Assembly: GCA_003550275.1 (NCBI GenBank)
Contig: QXCW01000002.1
Coordinates: forward strand, 372,001-436,000
Length of the DNA: 64,000 bases
Reading direction: 5' to 3'
DNA from: Flavobacteriaceae bacterium MAR_2010_72
GTDB taxonomy: Bacteria; Bacteroidota; Bacteroidia; Flavobacteriales; Flavobacteriaceae
A program made the position numbers and the translations under genes. Of this stretch, positions 34,542 through 45,458 are shown one piece after another (position 1 is the first letter of the stretch; each line of letters opens with the position of its first letter). The notes under the pieces are model-generated. The model had not been told where the DNA came from, made no database searches, and saw only the letters and a list, made by a program, of their open reading frames with translations.

Positions 34542-37229
34542 TTACAATTCCATTTCATAATGATATTTGCCCGAGCCAACAGTTATACTTTTGGCATTAA
34601 TAACTGTTTTATTTTCTTTAATTGTTTCTATTTTATTTGTTGGAAATTCAATAATCGCATTGGTGTTGGGTGGAACTTCAACATCCAAAATAAATTTGTT
34701 TCCTTCAATTTTCCAAGAAGAAGACAGCAAGCCATAATTAGTTTCTAAACTAGCTTTGGCAAAAGTCAAATCCCCCCCTATTTCAGGTTTAATGATACTT
34801 GATTTATAACCCGCACCTTCGGCTTCTTTAGTATCAATACCTGCAATGGTTCTGTACATCCAATCTCCAACTGCACCATATGCATAGTGATTGAAAGAAG
34901 TCATGCTTGGATCTTGAAAAGTACCGTCTGGTTTTATAGAATCCCAACGTTCCCAAATAGTAGTCGCACCATGTGCTTTTATTGGATACAACCATGAAGG
35001 ATAGGTGTCCTGAAGCAACAATTTGTAAGCCACGTCATTTCGACCAAAACGAGTTAAAACTGGATTTAAAAAAGGAGTCCCCAAGAATCCTGTAGTCAAA
35101 TGATACTCATAACTTTCTATGTTTTTCACCAAGCGATCTACAGCTTGTGCTCTTAAATTTTCAGGTAACATATCAAATTGTAAAGCCAAAATATATGCAG
35201 TTTGTGTTTCTGAAATCAATCGACCAGAAACTGTCATATATTCCGCTTGAAATGCTTTCTTAATGCGCTCCAACAACGCTTGGTATTCCTTTACTTCAGC
35301 TGTTTTCCCTAATAAAGCAGCTGTTTTTATCATAATTTGAGTATTGTAGGCATAAAAACATTGTGCTACTAAATAGTTATCGGTGATAGCTGATTTCATT
35401 CCAATCATCCCTTTCGAATCATCTACTCTATAGCTCAACCAATCTCCAAACTGAAAACCAGTATTCCACAAATCATTTTTAGCCGCTCCTTGAACATAGT
35501 TTAAATATGCCTTCATACTTGGATACTGTCTTTCCACAATCTCCCTGTCCCCATAACTCACATACATATTATATGGAATAATTATACTGGCATCTGCCCA
35601 ACCTGCAGCACCAATACCCATATCCCATTGAGAACCTTTCAAAGCGTCTGGTATTACAAAAGGTACAGATCCGTTTTCTTTTTGATCAGCAGCAACATCA
35701 ATCAACCATTTGGCAAAAAACTGATTCACATTAAAATTATAAGCCGCTGTTCTTGAAAATACTTCGGCATCGCCTGTCCATCCCAGTCTCTCATCTCTTT
35801 GTGGGCAATCAGTAGGAACATCTAAGAAATTTCCTTTTTGCCCCCATTGAATATTACTTTGCAATTGATTCACCAATGGATTTGAACATTCAAAAGTTCC
35901 TGTTTGTTTCATATCTGAATATAGAGCAATTGCTGTAAAATCATTGGGATTTAATTTCCCTGAAAGTCCTTCTACTTTCACATATCGAAATCCAAAAAAT
36001 GTAAAATGAGGTTCTAAGGTTTCTATTCCATTTCCGGTAAGGGTATATATTGCTTGTGCTTTGGCAGAACGTAAGTTTTCAAAATAAGGCACTCCTTTTT
36101 TGTCCAACATTTCTACGTGAGAAAGTTTAATTAAATCACCCGGTTTTCCTTGAATATCAACTTTTACCCAACCCACCAGATTCTGACCAAAATCTAAAAT
36201 GGTTTCCCCGTTTGGAGAAGTCAACACTTGAACGGGTTTAAAGTTTTCCTGTTTCCTAATCGGTTCATTTATTGATGCTGTAATATAATCTTTAGGAAAA
36301 TCCTTTTTGGTTACATTTACCCAACGACTGTCATCAAAATTAGCGGTAGAATATTTTTTTTGTTCTAAATTTAAATCTTGAATTTCACCATTATAAATTT
36401 CAGAATAAAGAATAGAGCTATTACTCGTTTTCCAAGAAGTATCAGAAACTACAGTTGCAGTAGTTCCATCAGCATATTTAATTTCCATTTGAAAAAGCAA
36501 CGCCGTTTCTTTTCCATAAATATTTTGCTTGTTTTCCCACCCTAAACGAGTGCGGTACCAACCACTTCCTACAATCGCTCCGATGGCATTTTTACCTTCT
36601 GAAAGTAAATTAGAAACATCATACGTTTGATATTGCAAATGCTTATCATAACTTGTCCATCCTGGCGACAAATAAGAATCACCCATTCGTTTTCCGTTGA
36701 TTTGAACCTCATACAAACCTCTTGAGGTGACATATACTTTCGCTGAAGCAATTTTTTTATTGGCCAAAAATGATTTTCTGAACAGGGGTACAACACCATT
36801 TACAGTATCACTTTTTAAACCAGAGGAGATCCAAGTCGCTTTCCACTCATTCGAATGAAGCAAGGCAGTTCCAAATGAAGCTGTTGCCCAATTAGAAACT
36901 TTTCCTTGATTATCCCAAACGCGTACTTGCCAATAGTATTTAGCATTAGATACCAATGGCGAACCTCCGTATCTATTAAAAATAGAAGCATCAGATATCA
37001 CTTTTCCAGATCTCCAAAGGGTATTGGTTCCTTCTTTTACCTGAATTTCGTAAGCAGTTTGCTTAACGTTCTGTTTATTAGAAACCAATTGCCAACTAAA
37101 ACGAGGTGTTTCCACTCCTATTCCAATAGGATTAGTTGCATTTTCGACTGTAAGGTTTCGAAGATTGGTTTGTCCAAAAGCTATTGTACTGAAGCAAATG
37201 AATACTATAAGTAAAATGTGTTTTTTCAT
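34542..37229 (-). CDS. Alpha-L-rhamnosidase, GH78
   Basis: 895 residues with a signal peptide (1-19, IAFGQ). Bac_rhamnosid beta domains lead to an (alpha/alpha)6 catalytic barrel (about 440-790) with DVPTDCPQRDERLGWTGDAE, the signature region holding the general acid Asp or Glu residues, and a C-terminal beta domain. The enzyme removes terminal alpha-L-rhamnose in the periplasm or at the surface. Third gene after the TonB receptor and esterase on the same strand, 22 bp from the esterase. Intact. Confidence 0.93.
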   Translation of the reverse strand: MKKHILLIVFICFSTIAFGQTNLRNLTVENATNPIGIGVETPRFSWQLVSNKQNVKQTAYEIQVKEGTNTLWRSGKVISDASIFNRYGGSPLVSNAKYYWQVRVWDNQGKVSNWATASFGTALLHSNEWKATWISSGLKSDTVNGVVPLFRKSFLANKKIASAKVYVTSRGLYEVQINGKRMGDSYLSPGWTSYDKHLQYQTYDVSNLLSEGKNAIGAIVGSGWYRTRLGWENKQNIYGKETALLFQMEIKYADGTTATVVSDTSWKTSNSSILYSEIYNGEIQDLNLEQKKYSTANFDDSRWVNVTKKDFPKDYITASINEPIRKQENFKPVQVLTSPNGETILDFGQNLVGWVKVDIQGKPGDLIKLSHVEMLDKKGVPYFENLRSAKAQAIYTLTGNGIETLEPHFTFFGFRYVKVEGLSGKLNPNDFTAIALYSDMKQTGTFECSNPLVNQLQSNIQWGQKGNFLDVPTDCPQRDERLGWTGDAEVFSRTAAYNFNVNQFFAKWLIDVAADQKENGSVPFVIPDALKGSQWDMGIGAAGWADASIIIPYNMYVSYGDREIVERQYPSMKAYLNYVQGAAKNDLWNTGFQFGDWLSYRVDDSKGMIGMKSAITDNYLVAQCFYAYNTQIMIKTAALLGKTAEVKEYQALLERIKKAFQAEYMTVSGRLISETQTAYILALQFDMLPENLRAQAVDRLVKNIESYEYHLTTGFLGTPFLNPVLTRFGRNDVAYKLLLQDTYPSWLYPIKAHGATTIWERWDSIKPDGTFQDPSMTSFNHYAYGAVGDWMYRTIAGIDTKEAEGAGYKSSIIKPEIGGDLTFAKASLETNYGLLSSSWKIEGNKFILDVEVPPNTNAIIEFPTNKIETIKENKTVINAKSITVGSGKYHYEMEL

Positions 37230-37251
37230 TTTTTGAAAATTTTAATTCGTT

Positions 37252-38247
37252 TTATTTATTTATTTTTAAAATCCAATCCATACAAGAGTCTATCCATTCT
37301 ACATCACTAGTTGAATTATCTATTCCGTAACCGTGTCCTCCTTTTGCATAAAAAAAAGATTCAACCATCACTTTGCTCTTTTGTAAAGCTGCAATAAACA
37401 GTAATGAATTTTGCACTTTAACTACATTATCATCTACAGCATGTGTAATAAAAGTAGGAGGTGTATCAGATGTCACTTTCAATTCATTAGAGTATTCTTT
37501 AATCATTTCTTCATTTACTGGCAGATTGGCTAATTTTTGTTCGGATGTTTTCCAATCACTCATAATTGTTTTCAATGCTTCAGGTGATAACTCTTCACCT
37601 ATCAAATTGTATCTTGAACCAAAGTGTGTCAAACTATCTGCCATACTGATAACAGGATAATTTAAAACCAAAAAATCAGGACGTAAACTAGTTTTAAGAG
37701 GATTATTTATTAAAGCTTTTTGATAATGTGTCCCAGCATTCGAAGCTAAATGTCCTCCGGCCGAATTCCCTTCTATACCAATTTTATGGGGATTGATTCC
37801 CCATTTCTTAGCATTCTCTCGAACCAATTGAATTGCACGTTGTGCATCCTGCAAAGGAACAATTTGTTTATTTTCGACATATTGAGCATTTGGCAGACGG
37901 TATTTTAAAACAAAGCCTGCAATCCCTTTTTCATTTAATTTTTTTGCAATATCATATCCTTCATGTTCAATTGCTAAACCCGAATAACTTCCACCTGGAC
38001 AAATAATAACTGCTATTCCGGTAGCTTTACTTTTCTCTGGTAAAAAAACAGTTAAATCTGGACTGGAAACTCTCAAAATGCCTTTAATAATTTTATTTCC
38101 CACAGGAACAGAAATAATGGAATCTGTCAATCCTACTATCTCTTTAGAATTAGGGACTTTTCCATTATACAGTGGAAATACTTCTTGGGAATATAGATAA
38201 AAATCAAATCCAATAATAAAAATCAATGAAATCAATAATTTTTTCAT
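37252..38247 (-). CDS. Secreted alpha/beta-hydrolase, carbohydrate-esterase type
   Basis: 331 residues with a signal peptide (about 1-20). Oxyanion segment PGGSYSGLAIEHEGYD, nucleophile elbow GNSAGG (Ser of GxSxG), Asp in THAVDDNVV and His in GGHGYG make a full catalytic triad. BD-FAE/acetylxylan-esterase-like family, expected to remove acetyl groups from polysaccharides. Located between TonB receptor and rhamnosidase, so probably deacetylates rhamnose-containing glycans. Confidence 0.85.
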   Translation of the reverse strand: MKKLLISLIFIIGFDFYLYSQEVFPLYNGKVPNSKEIVGLTDSIISVPVGNKIIKGILRVSSPDLTVFLPEKSKATGIAVIICPGGSYSGLAIEHEGYDIAKKLNEKGIAGFVLKYRLPNAQYVENKQIVPLQDAQRAIQLVRENAKKWGINPHKIGIEGNSAGGHLASNAGTHYQKALINNPLKTSLRPDFLVLNYPVISMADSLTHFGSRYNLIGEELSPEALKTIMSDWKTSEQKLANLPVNEEMIKEYSNELKVTSDTPPTFITHAVDDNVVKVQNSLLFIAALQKSKVMVESFFYAKGGHGYGIDNSTSDVEWIDSCMDWILKINK

Positions 38248-38314
38248 GTTGTACTTTTAGGTAATATTAAAAAAATGATGCAACTGTAAAATTGATAATT
38301 AGTTAGTAAAAAAA

Positions 38315-38342
38315 CAGATAGGATGATTATTCACCCTATCTG
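38315..38342 (-). terminator. Hairpin after the TonB receptor gene
   Basis: Minus-strand stem CAGATAGGGTGA / TCATCCTATCTG with TTTTTTT after it. Could be a terminator or attenuate expression of the downstream esterase and GH78 genes. Confidence 0.7.
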
Positions 38343-38369
38343 GTTAATTATATAAATTAAAAAACAAAT

Positions 38370-41198
38370 TTAAAATTTATATGTAGCTGTCAGGTACATT
38401 GATCTTGGTTGAATCGTAAGGATACTAAATGAAGCATTTGGATTTGCTGCTAATTGAGCAGGAGTAAATCCTTGTCTGTCCAATGATGCTGGAAAACCTC
38501 CCGGTGCAAGCCAACCCATAACACCTGTTCCCTGAAAAGCATTTACAACGTTAAAATTGAAATCCAATTTGTCCGTTGCTTTGAAATTTAATCCAAGGTC
38601 AAACTGGCTAAAAGAAGGTAATGTAAAAGTATTAGCTACATTTGCAGGCCTTTCCCCCATAAAACTCCAGTTTCCATAAACATTAATTTTATTGGTAATT
38701 TGGTAATCAGGTGAGATGTTAAACATAATATTCGGATTGTTGTCGAGTTTATTACCCGAAAAATCCAGTGTTGTATCATCAGAACTACCATTAGCCCCGA
38801 GCATCCATACTTTCCATGCTCTTGCTTCTCCCTTTTGTAATGTAAAGACTCCTCTTATTCCAAATTTCTCTATACTATATTTTGTTTCCAATTCCAAACC
38901 ATAGGTTTGCTGTTCATTGAAAATATTAGGTGTAAAATATGCAGTCCCATCTTCATTTTGGGCACTCACTGCGGTTGGAATATTACTTAACAAACTATAA
39001 AATGGAGTAACAGTAATTTGAATTTGATCTAATTTAGTTTTGAACCCAATTTCAACCTGTTTCAAATCTTGCGCACGTGGGTCTAAATTGTCAATAGTAA
39101 AATCCGTAATTGCAGTCGTATATAATATCAAATCTGGAGCTTTCTTACCTACTGAAAAACGAGTGTAAATAGCATAATTATCAGAAATACTATAGTTTAA
39201 AGCACCTGTATATGAGAATATGGAAACATTTTTATCAAAATTTCTTTTAGGTCTATCTGATGTGGCATAGTTGTCATAAATTGTATTTACATTTCCGTCT
39301 AATCCTCCAGTTCCATTATCTACACCATTTGTACTAAAATAATTTTCCCCTTTTGCTCCAACGTTATCAAAACGCACCCCCCAGTCAAAATTTAATTTTT
39401 CGCTTATTTGCCAGTTGTGACCAAAGAAAAGTGCCATTTGTGTTTGATCAATATTACTTGTGTTAAAGCTAGCTCTTCCCATTCCAGCAGCTCCTACTGA
39501 ATTAGTTACGTCCATAACATCTCCTGATGAAGTGGTAAGTGTAATCCCTATTGGATGAGGACGGTTTTCGATAGTACCAAACGAAACACCTGCAAATCCT
39601 GTATCAACATTTACATTTGATTTTGCAAAATATCCGCCAAGAGTAAAACTCATATTGTCTATTTTCTTTGACAACGAGAATTGATCAATAATTTCGTTTA
39701 CTTTGTTGTTATTTACTAATAACCCTTGAAACATTACACCATTGCTTTGCACATTTTGCCCTGGCAAAGAGTTAGCAGTTACAGTATGTGAAAATCCATC
39801 TGAAGAAGTTACAGTTGCAACAGGCTGACCTGTAACTAGATCAGTATACTGATAAGTTCCAGCTTTACCTAAAGTATTAGAGAAAAAATAAGGAAAAATT
39901 CCACTTATATCTACAGGGCTAATTCCTGCACCTGAATTCCAATTAGAAGTTTTAGCTGTATATTTAAAATTGTTATTAAATTTCCAACCTTCACCAAATC
40001 TATGTGACCACTCCATACCAGCTGCAAAATCAATAGAATGCGCTAACCTAGTAGGATCATATGTATCCATTGTTCCATCGTTGTTCTGGTAATCAAATTT
40101 AATCTTTTTTGAAGGTAAATAGGCATCAGTAATAGAAACACCTTCCGCTAACTGTGGATTGCTAAAATTTCTGGCAGGAGAAAATTCAAACCAGCCATTG
40201 TGGTCATTAAGATATTTTGCATACACTTTTAAAAAACCTTTATCATAAGTTTTAATAATATTACCTTTAACCTGTCCACCATTATTCATAGCATATCCTG
40301 GATTTCTTGATCCATTATCATAACGATAAAATCCACCAATATTATAAGAAATTGAATTGTTTATGCTGCCTCCTACATTTAAATCTGTGCGATAATAGGG
40401 ATTATTATCTCCTTGTAAACCTAATTTAACTTTTGCTTCACCTTGAAATCCAGGTTTTCCAGTTTTACTAATATAATTAAAAATCCCTCCTGGTGCATTG
40501 GGTCCAAAAATAGAAGCTGACCCTCCTCTTACCGCTTCAACTTTTAAAATATTAGCATCCAATCTTAAAAAATAATCCGGTCCATAATTACCATATGTTA
40601 CATTCGTTACCGGTAAACCGTCTTCCTGCATTGAAACATAGTAATATCCGCGATCACCATCAGATGAATTTGCAGAAACACCACGTGAATACACCACATT
40701 TCTTATCTCTCCCAACGCTGAATTAACATAAACTCCAGGCACATTTTTTAGTAAATCGGCTGCACTTGCAGGTACCATTTTACTCATATCTTTAGCACTT
40801 AATGAGCTTATCGCGATGGAAGATTCCATCTTTGTTCTAGCATCACTAACTCCAGTAACAATTACTTCATCTAATGCTTGTGTATCTTCTTGTAAAACCA
40901 CATTAACATTAGTTTGATTGGTGATAACTACTTGTTTCGATTTAAAACCAACATAAGTGAATACTAAAGTAGCACTACTTTTAGCTTCTATGCTGTACTT
41001 TCCGTCAGCATCTGTGTATGCTCCTTTATTGGTTCCTTTAACAGCTATACTTACACCAAAAAGTGGTTGACTATTATCATCAGTAACTTTTCCCTGAACA
41101 ATTTGTTGCGCAATCGCTTGGGTACAGAATCCCAAATACAACACCAATGCCTTTATCAGGAACAGGGCAACTCGATGTTGTTGTAAAAACTTCTTCAT
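38370..41198 (-). CDS. TonB-dependent receptor with carboxypeptidase-regulatory-like N-terminal domain
   Basis: 942 residues. Signal peptide (to about 30, IAQQ), a CarboxypepD_reg domain (about 33-110, VQGKVTDDNSQPLFGVSIAVKGTN), plug domain (about 115-235) and a 22-strand barrel ending in LTATYKF with terminal Phe. No SusD partner is encoded near, so it is a stand-alone receptor of the FecA-like kind, not a SusC/D pair. Position among rhamnosidases suggests import of rhamno-oligosaccharides. Intact. Confidence 0.9.
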   Translation of the reverse strand: MKKFLQQHRVALFLIKALVLYLGFCTQAIAQQIVQGKVTDDNSQPLFGVSIAVKGTNKGAYTDADGKYSIEAKSSATLVFTYVGFKSKQVVITNQTNVNVVLQEDTQALDEVIVTGVSDARTKMESSIAISSLSAKDMSKMVPASAADLLKNVPGVYVNSALGEIRNVVYSRGVSANSSDGDRGYYYVSMQEDGLPVTNVTYGNYGPDYFLRLDANILKVEAVRGGSASIFGPNAPGGIFNYISKTGKPGFQGEAKVKLGLQGDNNPYYRTDLNVGGSINNSISYNIGGFYRYDNGSRNPGYAMNNGGQVKGNIIKTYDKGFLKVYAKYLNDHNGWFEFSPARNFSNPQLAEGVSITDAYLPSKKIKFDYQNNDGTMDTYDPTRLAHSIDFAAGMEWSHRFGEGWKFNNNFKYTAKTSNWNSGAGISPVDISGIFPYFFSNTLGKAGTYQYTDLVTGQPVATVTSSDGFSHTVTANSLPGQNVQSNGVMFQGLLVNNNKVNEIIDQFSLSKKIDNMSFTLGGYFAKSNVNVDTGFAGVSFGTIENRPHPIGITLTTSSGDVMDVTNSVGAAGMGRASFNTSNIDQTQMALFFGHNWQISEKLNFDWGVRFDNVGAKGENYFSTNGVDNGTGGLDGNVNTIYDNYATSDRPKRNFDKNVSIFSYTGALNYSISDNYAIYTRFSVGKKAPDLILYTTAITDFTIDNLDPRAQDLKQVEIGFKTKLDQIQITVTPFYSLLSNIPTAVSAQNEDGTAYFTPNIFNEQQTYGLELETKYSIEKFGIRGVFTLQKGEARAWKVWMLGANGSSDDTTLDFSGNKLDNNPNIMFNISPDYQITNKINVYGNWSFMGERPANVANTFTLPSFSQFDLGLNFKATDKLDFNFNVVNAFQGTGVMGWLAPGGFPASLDRQGFTPAQLAANPNASFSILTIQPRSMYLTATYKF

Positions 41199-41277
41199 TT
41201 TTTGGTTTTTTTTTAGTTAGTATTTATTTATTCTTGGATTTTTTTATACATAACATATTTTTATGTTTTAAATTTTT

Positions 41278-41322
41278 CAAATATAACAATACCACTTCTA
41301 TTAACTGTCCTACGCAATCGTA
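41278..41322 (-). promoter_or_regulatory. Rhamnose-type promoter of the TonB receptor operon
   Basis: Minus-strand text ACGATTGCGTAGGACAGTTA (41321-41302) followed by -7 box TATATTTG (41285-41278), which starts 27 bp after the start of TAGGACAGTT. Matches GH106 (45282) at 18 of 20 or better over the repeat region. Confidence 0.7.
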
Positions 41323-41670
41323 ATAGAAATCGTTTTTTTAATTGTTTTTATTTATTATAATAATAAATTTTAGTAATCGTAATAGGTATGAAAGATAAAG
41401 ATTGTCTAGAAAAATGGGGAGATACATGTATTTAAACTGTAAAAGAAAAAAACTTAAGTACTTGAAATAATTCTATTTAAATCTTATTTCGTTTAATTAA
41501 AACACATAAACGGGAGTGTTTGTGTGTTTTTACCCATTAAAAAAATTGATTTTATATATATCTAAAAGAATATTTTTTTCTTTTAGATATAAATTTACAG
41601 GTTTTATAGTCCGTAATGTTAAAATAGTACTCTTAAAAAGTCAAAAAAGGATTTCAATTTATAAAGCAAA

Positions 41671-41713
41671 AAAAAGGTGAAACCAAACTGTTGTGTTTTG
41701 GTTCCACCTCTTT
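41671..41713 (-). terminator. Terminator after GH106
   Basis: Minus-strand stem AGGTGGAACCAAAAC / GTTTGGTTTCACCT with a run of T. It follows the GH106 stop by about 47 bp. Confidence 0.8.
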
Positions 41714-41759
41714 AAAATTAAATTCTAATTATTTCAAATCATTCGAAAGGAATAATTTT

Positions 41760-44700
41760 TTATTTCACTGATAAAACGGTTACTGTACTCAATAATCCTG
41801 ATGGTAACAATGGAGCGTCCGCTTTATAAAATGGCATAGTTGTATAGGTGATTTTTTTAACAACATCTTTTTGTGCATCACCGATAAGTCTATTTACCCA
41901 AAGATTCGTCACTTTTATTTCCAAAGTATTTTTTCCTGGTTTTAAAATTCCGGTAGCATCCACTCTAAATGGTTTTTTCCAAACTACTCCTAATGATTTT
42001 CCATTAACGATAACTTCGGCAAGGTTTTTTACATCACCAAGGTCGATCCATAATTGCCCGGCATTTTTAAACCAGCTTTTTGGTGCCTCAATTGTTTTCG
42101 AATACGTTCCTGTTCCAGAAAAATACTTCACGCCAGCATCTGAATTCTCGGTCCAAGAAGTCAGTTTATCAATCGCAATATTCGAAGGTGCTCCGCGTTC
42201 TTTTTGGAAACTCAAGTTCCAGTTTCCTTCTACAGCAGCTAATTTAGTTTCGATTACAGCAGGTAAAATTTGCGCTGCTGTAGTTGTATTGTCTTTAAAG
42301 ACAACAAATACAGCGTCATTAGGTTCTAAATGCAAAGAAACTTTGGTACGACCATCAGCAAAAGAATACGAAGCCTGCTCTATTTTACCGGTTTCAGGAT
42401 GCCAAATTTCAACAGTCTTACCAGAAACTCTGAAAGTTGCTTCAATATTTTCGGTCCTGTCGTTTCGGTTGTTTACCCAATACAACTCCTGCTCCGGTAA
42501 TTCACGGTGTACATATAATAATTGGGTATCAGCCTGTGGTTTAGTATATTCAAAATCTGGTTTAACTGCTAAAGCTGTTAACACTTTTTCGATACTTTCT
42601 CCTGTATATATTTTTCCGTTACCAATAGATTTCACCGTGTTATCAGCACCCCATAATTCATTTATTACGACATTAAATGCTGTTTTATCATCTGTTAAAC
42701 TTGGTGTTCCAATTGGTTTTGGCCCAACAACGATAGCTCCAGCTTTTACCAACTCACTAATTTTATTAGCTACTTTTAAGGTCATTTGCTGGCTATTGGC
42801 ATCCAATGCTAAAACTTTATAATGCATTCCGCTTGGCGTAATTATTTGCCCGTTTTTCACAGAAAGCACATTTAGAAGTGCATCGGCGTTGACAAAATCA
42901 TAAGTGTACCCTTCAGGAACATTTGGCAATTTTTTTCCAAAAAGGGAAGTGATATTATTGTCTTCTCCATAATAATAGATAATGTCTGCTACAAATTTAC
43001 CTTGTTGCAACATATAAGAACTTCTGGATAGATAATCTGTCCAAGATTTAGCTTGTTCCGCCCAAGTTTCATGATGGGTAAACCATTGACCGAATGGTCC
43101 AAGTCCAAGACCGGGAAAATGATCATCTGACGGTTGATGTACTGAAGTATGAATTACAAATCGGTTCAATCCACTGGCTAATTCCATATCGGCAGTTGGC
43201 TTCAGACGCTCCGGCGAAAAGGCAAAAGCATTACCAATAGCAGTAAGCGATTCGGCAGCCACTAAATTTTGTCCATAAATATGCGCCACAGAAGCGGATT
43301 CGCGGATATCTACATTATACGTCTTACCATCTCCACCTATTGTACCCGATGTCCACATGGCACCCATAGGAATATCGGCAGTACGTTTAACTTCCATACC
43401 ATCAGCAATTAACGCACGACCATTTTCATGGGATTCAGAATAGCGTTTCATTCCGCGTTCGTGTAACAAAGTCGTTAATTGATCGTAATGGTATTCTGAA
43501 ACCATTTCACTCAGTGTTTTTCGATAATCCCATAAAAAAATTTCACTTGCTTCTGAACTTTAAATAATCTGACCCGTTAGTGTAGGCATCCATGGTAATA
43601 AACTATATCCTCTTCGTTTTAAAAACTCAGCTGGTAAATTTTGTGTCCAGTTTTGCGCTCCTGCTTCCCAACTATCGGTAACGATGTATTGCAATCCTCC
43701 TTTATCTCCCATTAATCCACCTGTAGCATTTTGGTATTGATCCAGATAATTTTCAAAATACGCTTTTATGGCTACGGGATCTAACTTATCTACCTCCAAA
43801 CCTGTTGCTTCCGGTGAAGCGGGATGATTGGTAATTCCTAATAAAGAAAAACCAAAACGTACAATTTTCCAATTCCCTGCAGGTGGTGTCCAGTTTAATG
43901 TCCCATCGGCATTCAATTTACCTGATAAATCAATAATATTTTCCGGTGCAATAACATCCGAAGTATTTGGAGTACCCTTTACATCGATATTTGTAACAGC
44001 TGCAAAAGCGGCTTTCTCTTCAAATCGATCAATTTTTGTTGCACTATGCAAAACTATTTCGGCAACATCTGTTCCTGGTGAAGGAATTGGAGCTTCATTA
44101 GATCCCATCATCGCAGCAAAACTAAAAAGTGGTGGTGGGTTTTTGAAAGTTACCCTAAAATATTTAGATGTCGCATTTGAAAAATTAATGGTTTGTTGCA
44201 ACACTCCTCCAGCGGGTATAAATGTATCTTTACTAAAATGAATGCCATCATCACTTACTTCAAGTGAACGTGTATCCGCTTTCTCTCCAAAAAGTCCAAA
44301 TAGACCTTTGTCTCCACCTCCTACTACTGTAATTGCTTTAAAAGTCTGTGCTTTTGCGAAAGCAAATTGAATCCATGCACTTTCATCATTTTTAGTTACC
44401 GGCAATAAAACAGTAGTAGCTAAATCCCCATCTGTAAGTTGCTTTATTGTAAAAATTCCTCCACTTGAAGTAATTATAGGCTTTAAATCACTTAAATTAA
44501 TTTCGGGTTCTGGCAATTTATAAGCCATTAGACTGATATCTTCATAATAATCTGCTGGTGCTCCTACAGGTTCTCCTATAGGCATTGCTTCAGAGAAAGG
44601 AATATTTTGGAATGGTCCCGTTTTAGTTGGTGCTTTTGGTAAAATTCCAGTAAATTTCTTTCCGCCTTTTACACGTATTTCACTCCAAACTAATTTTTTC

Positions 44701-45109
44701 ATTCCGTCTTTTGGAGCTACCCATGGTCCTCCACTTTCACTCCAACCTGGAGATCCAGCAATTGCCATTTCTAACTTTAAAGAATCGGCCAATTTTGTTG
44801 TAAATTGAAAAGCATCTTTCCAATCATCAGTCATATATGTCAATCTTTTAGGAACGATTTGTGGTGTTGTCATTGCAGCATCAAAATTCATAAAACCACC
44901 AATACCTACACGATTCATCCACAAAAGATCTTTTTGAATTCCATCCTTAGAATGTTTCCATGCATCCAATGCCACCATACGCGAGGTTTAGCCGAATTAG
45001 GAGGTGTTTTAAAGTTATTTAATAAGGCATCTTTACTGTCTTGTGCATATGTACCATTACAAATAAGTACCAAGTAGAAAACAGATATTAATCTGGAATA
45101 TTTTTTCAT
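41760..45109 (-). pseudogene. GH106-type alpha-L-rhamnosidase, frameshifted and interrupted by a stop
   Basis: The gene starts at 45109 with a signal peptide and NSAKPRVWWHWMHGN, the GH106 start. The frame shifts at about 44950: GNI continues in the next frame as KDGIQKDLLWMNRVGIGGF, consistent with one lost A. The frame then runs to an in-frame TAA at 43560-43562 after LTGQII and continues SSEASEIFLWDYRKTLSEM to the end at 41760. The whole would be about 1116 residues, the family's usual length. Two lesions make the enzyme inactive unless both are sequencing errors. It would have split rhamnosyl bonds in polymers such as rhamnogalacturonan or ulvan. Confidence 0.85.
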
Positions 45110-45458
45110 GTTATTTAAATATATAAATTGAAAGTTATTTTTAATTTTATCAAATGAATATTAAAATCAACAATAGGAATTTGCAAAAACCCTACTTTTC
45201 TTTAAACAATAAACTCCATTTTAAATAATGAAATAGGTTTATTGTACTTGTTGATTGTAAAATAAGTGAAAATAAAAAAAATAACTGTCCTACTCAATCG
45301 TTATCGTTACAAACCTTTTGATAAATTTTATTGATTATTCTAATAAATATCTATAATTAATAAAAAATTAAAATAGGGTGCGTTAGAAACTAGAACAGTT
45401 AAGAATGTGCTTAATAAAGAGTAAGCTTTTTAACAACGAAATTAATTACCAAACTTTT
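45110..45458. other. Intergenic region upstream of GH106
   Basis: No gene. It contains the rhamnose-type promoter (45257-45302) and AT-rich sequence; nothing else recognised. Confidence 0.6.
45257..45302 (-). promoter_or_regulatory. Rhamnose-type promoter of GH106
   Basis: Minus-strand ACGATTGAGTAGGACAGTTA (45301-45282), then a -7-like box TATTTTAC (45264-45257) starting 28 bp after the start of TAGGACAGTT. Near-identical to the TonB receptor promoter. Confidence 0.7.

Larger units (their letters stand above)
41199..41759. other. Intergenic region before the TonB receptor
   Basis: No gene. It holds the receptor's promoter (41278-41322), the GH106 terminator (41671-41713) and otherwise AT-rich DNA. 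Confidence 0.7.

Noticed and set aside
41848-42822. 324-codon plus-strand frame
   Set aside because: Lies antisense inside the GH106 gene, whose minus-strand text shows clear family residues; the plus frame has no signal or family pattern.
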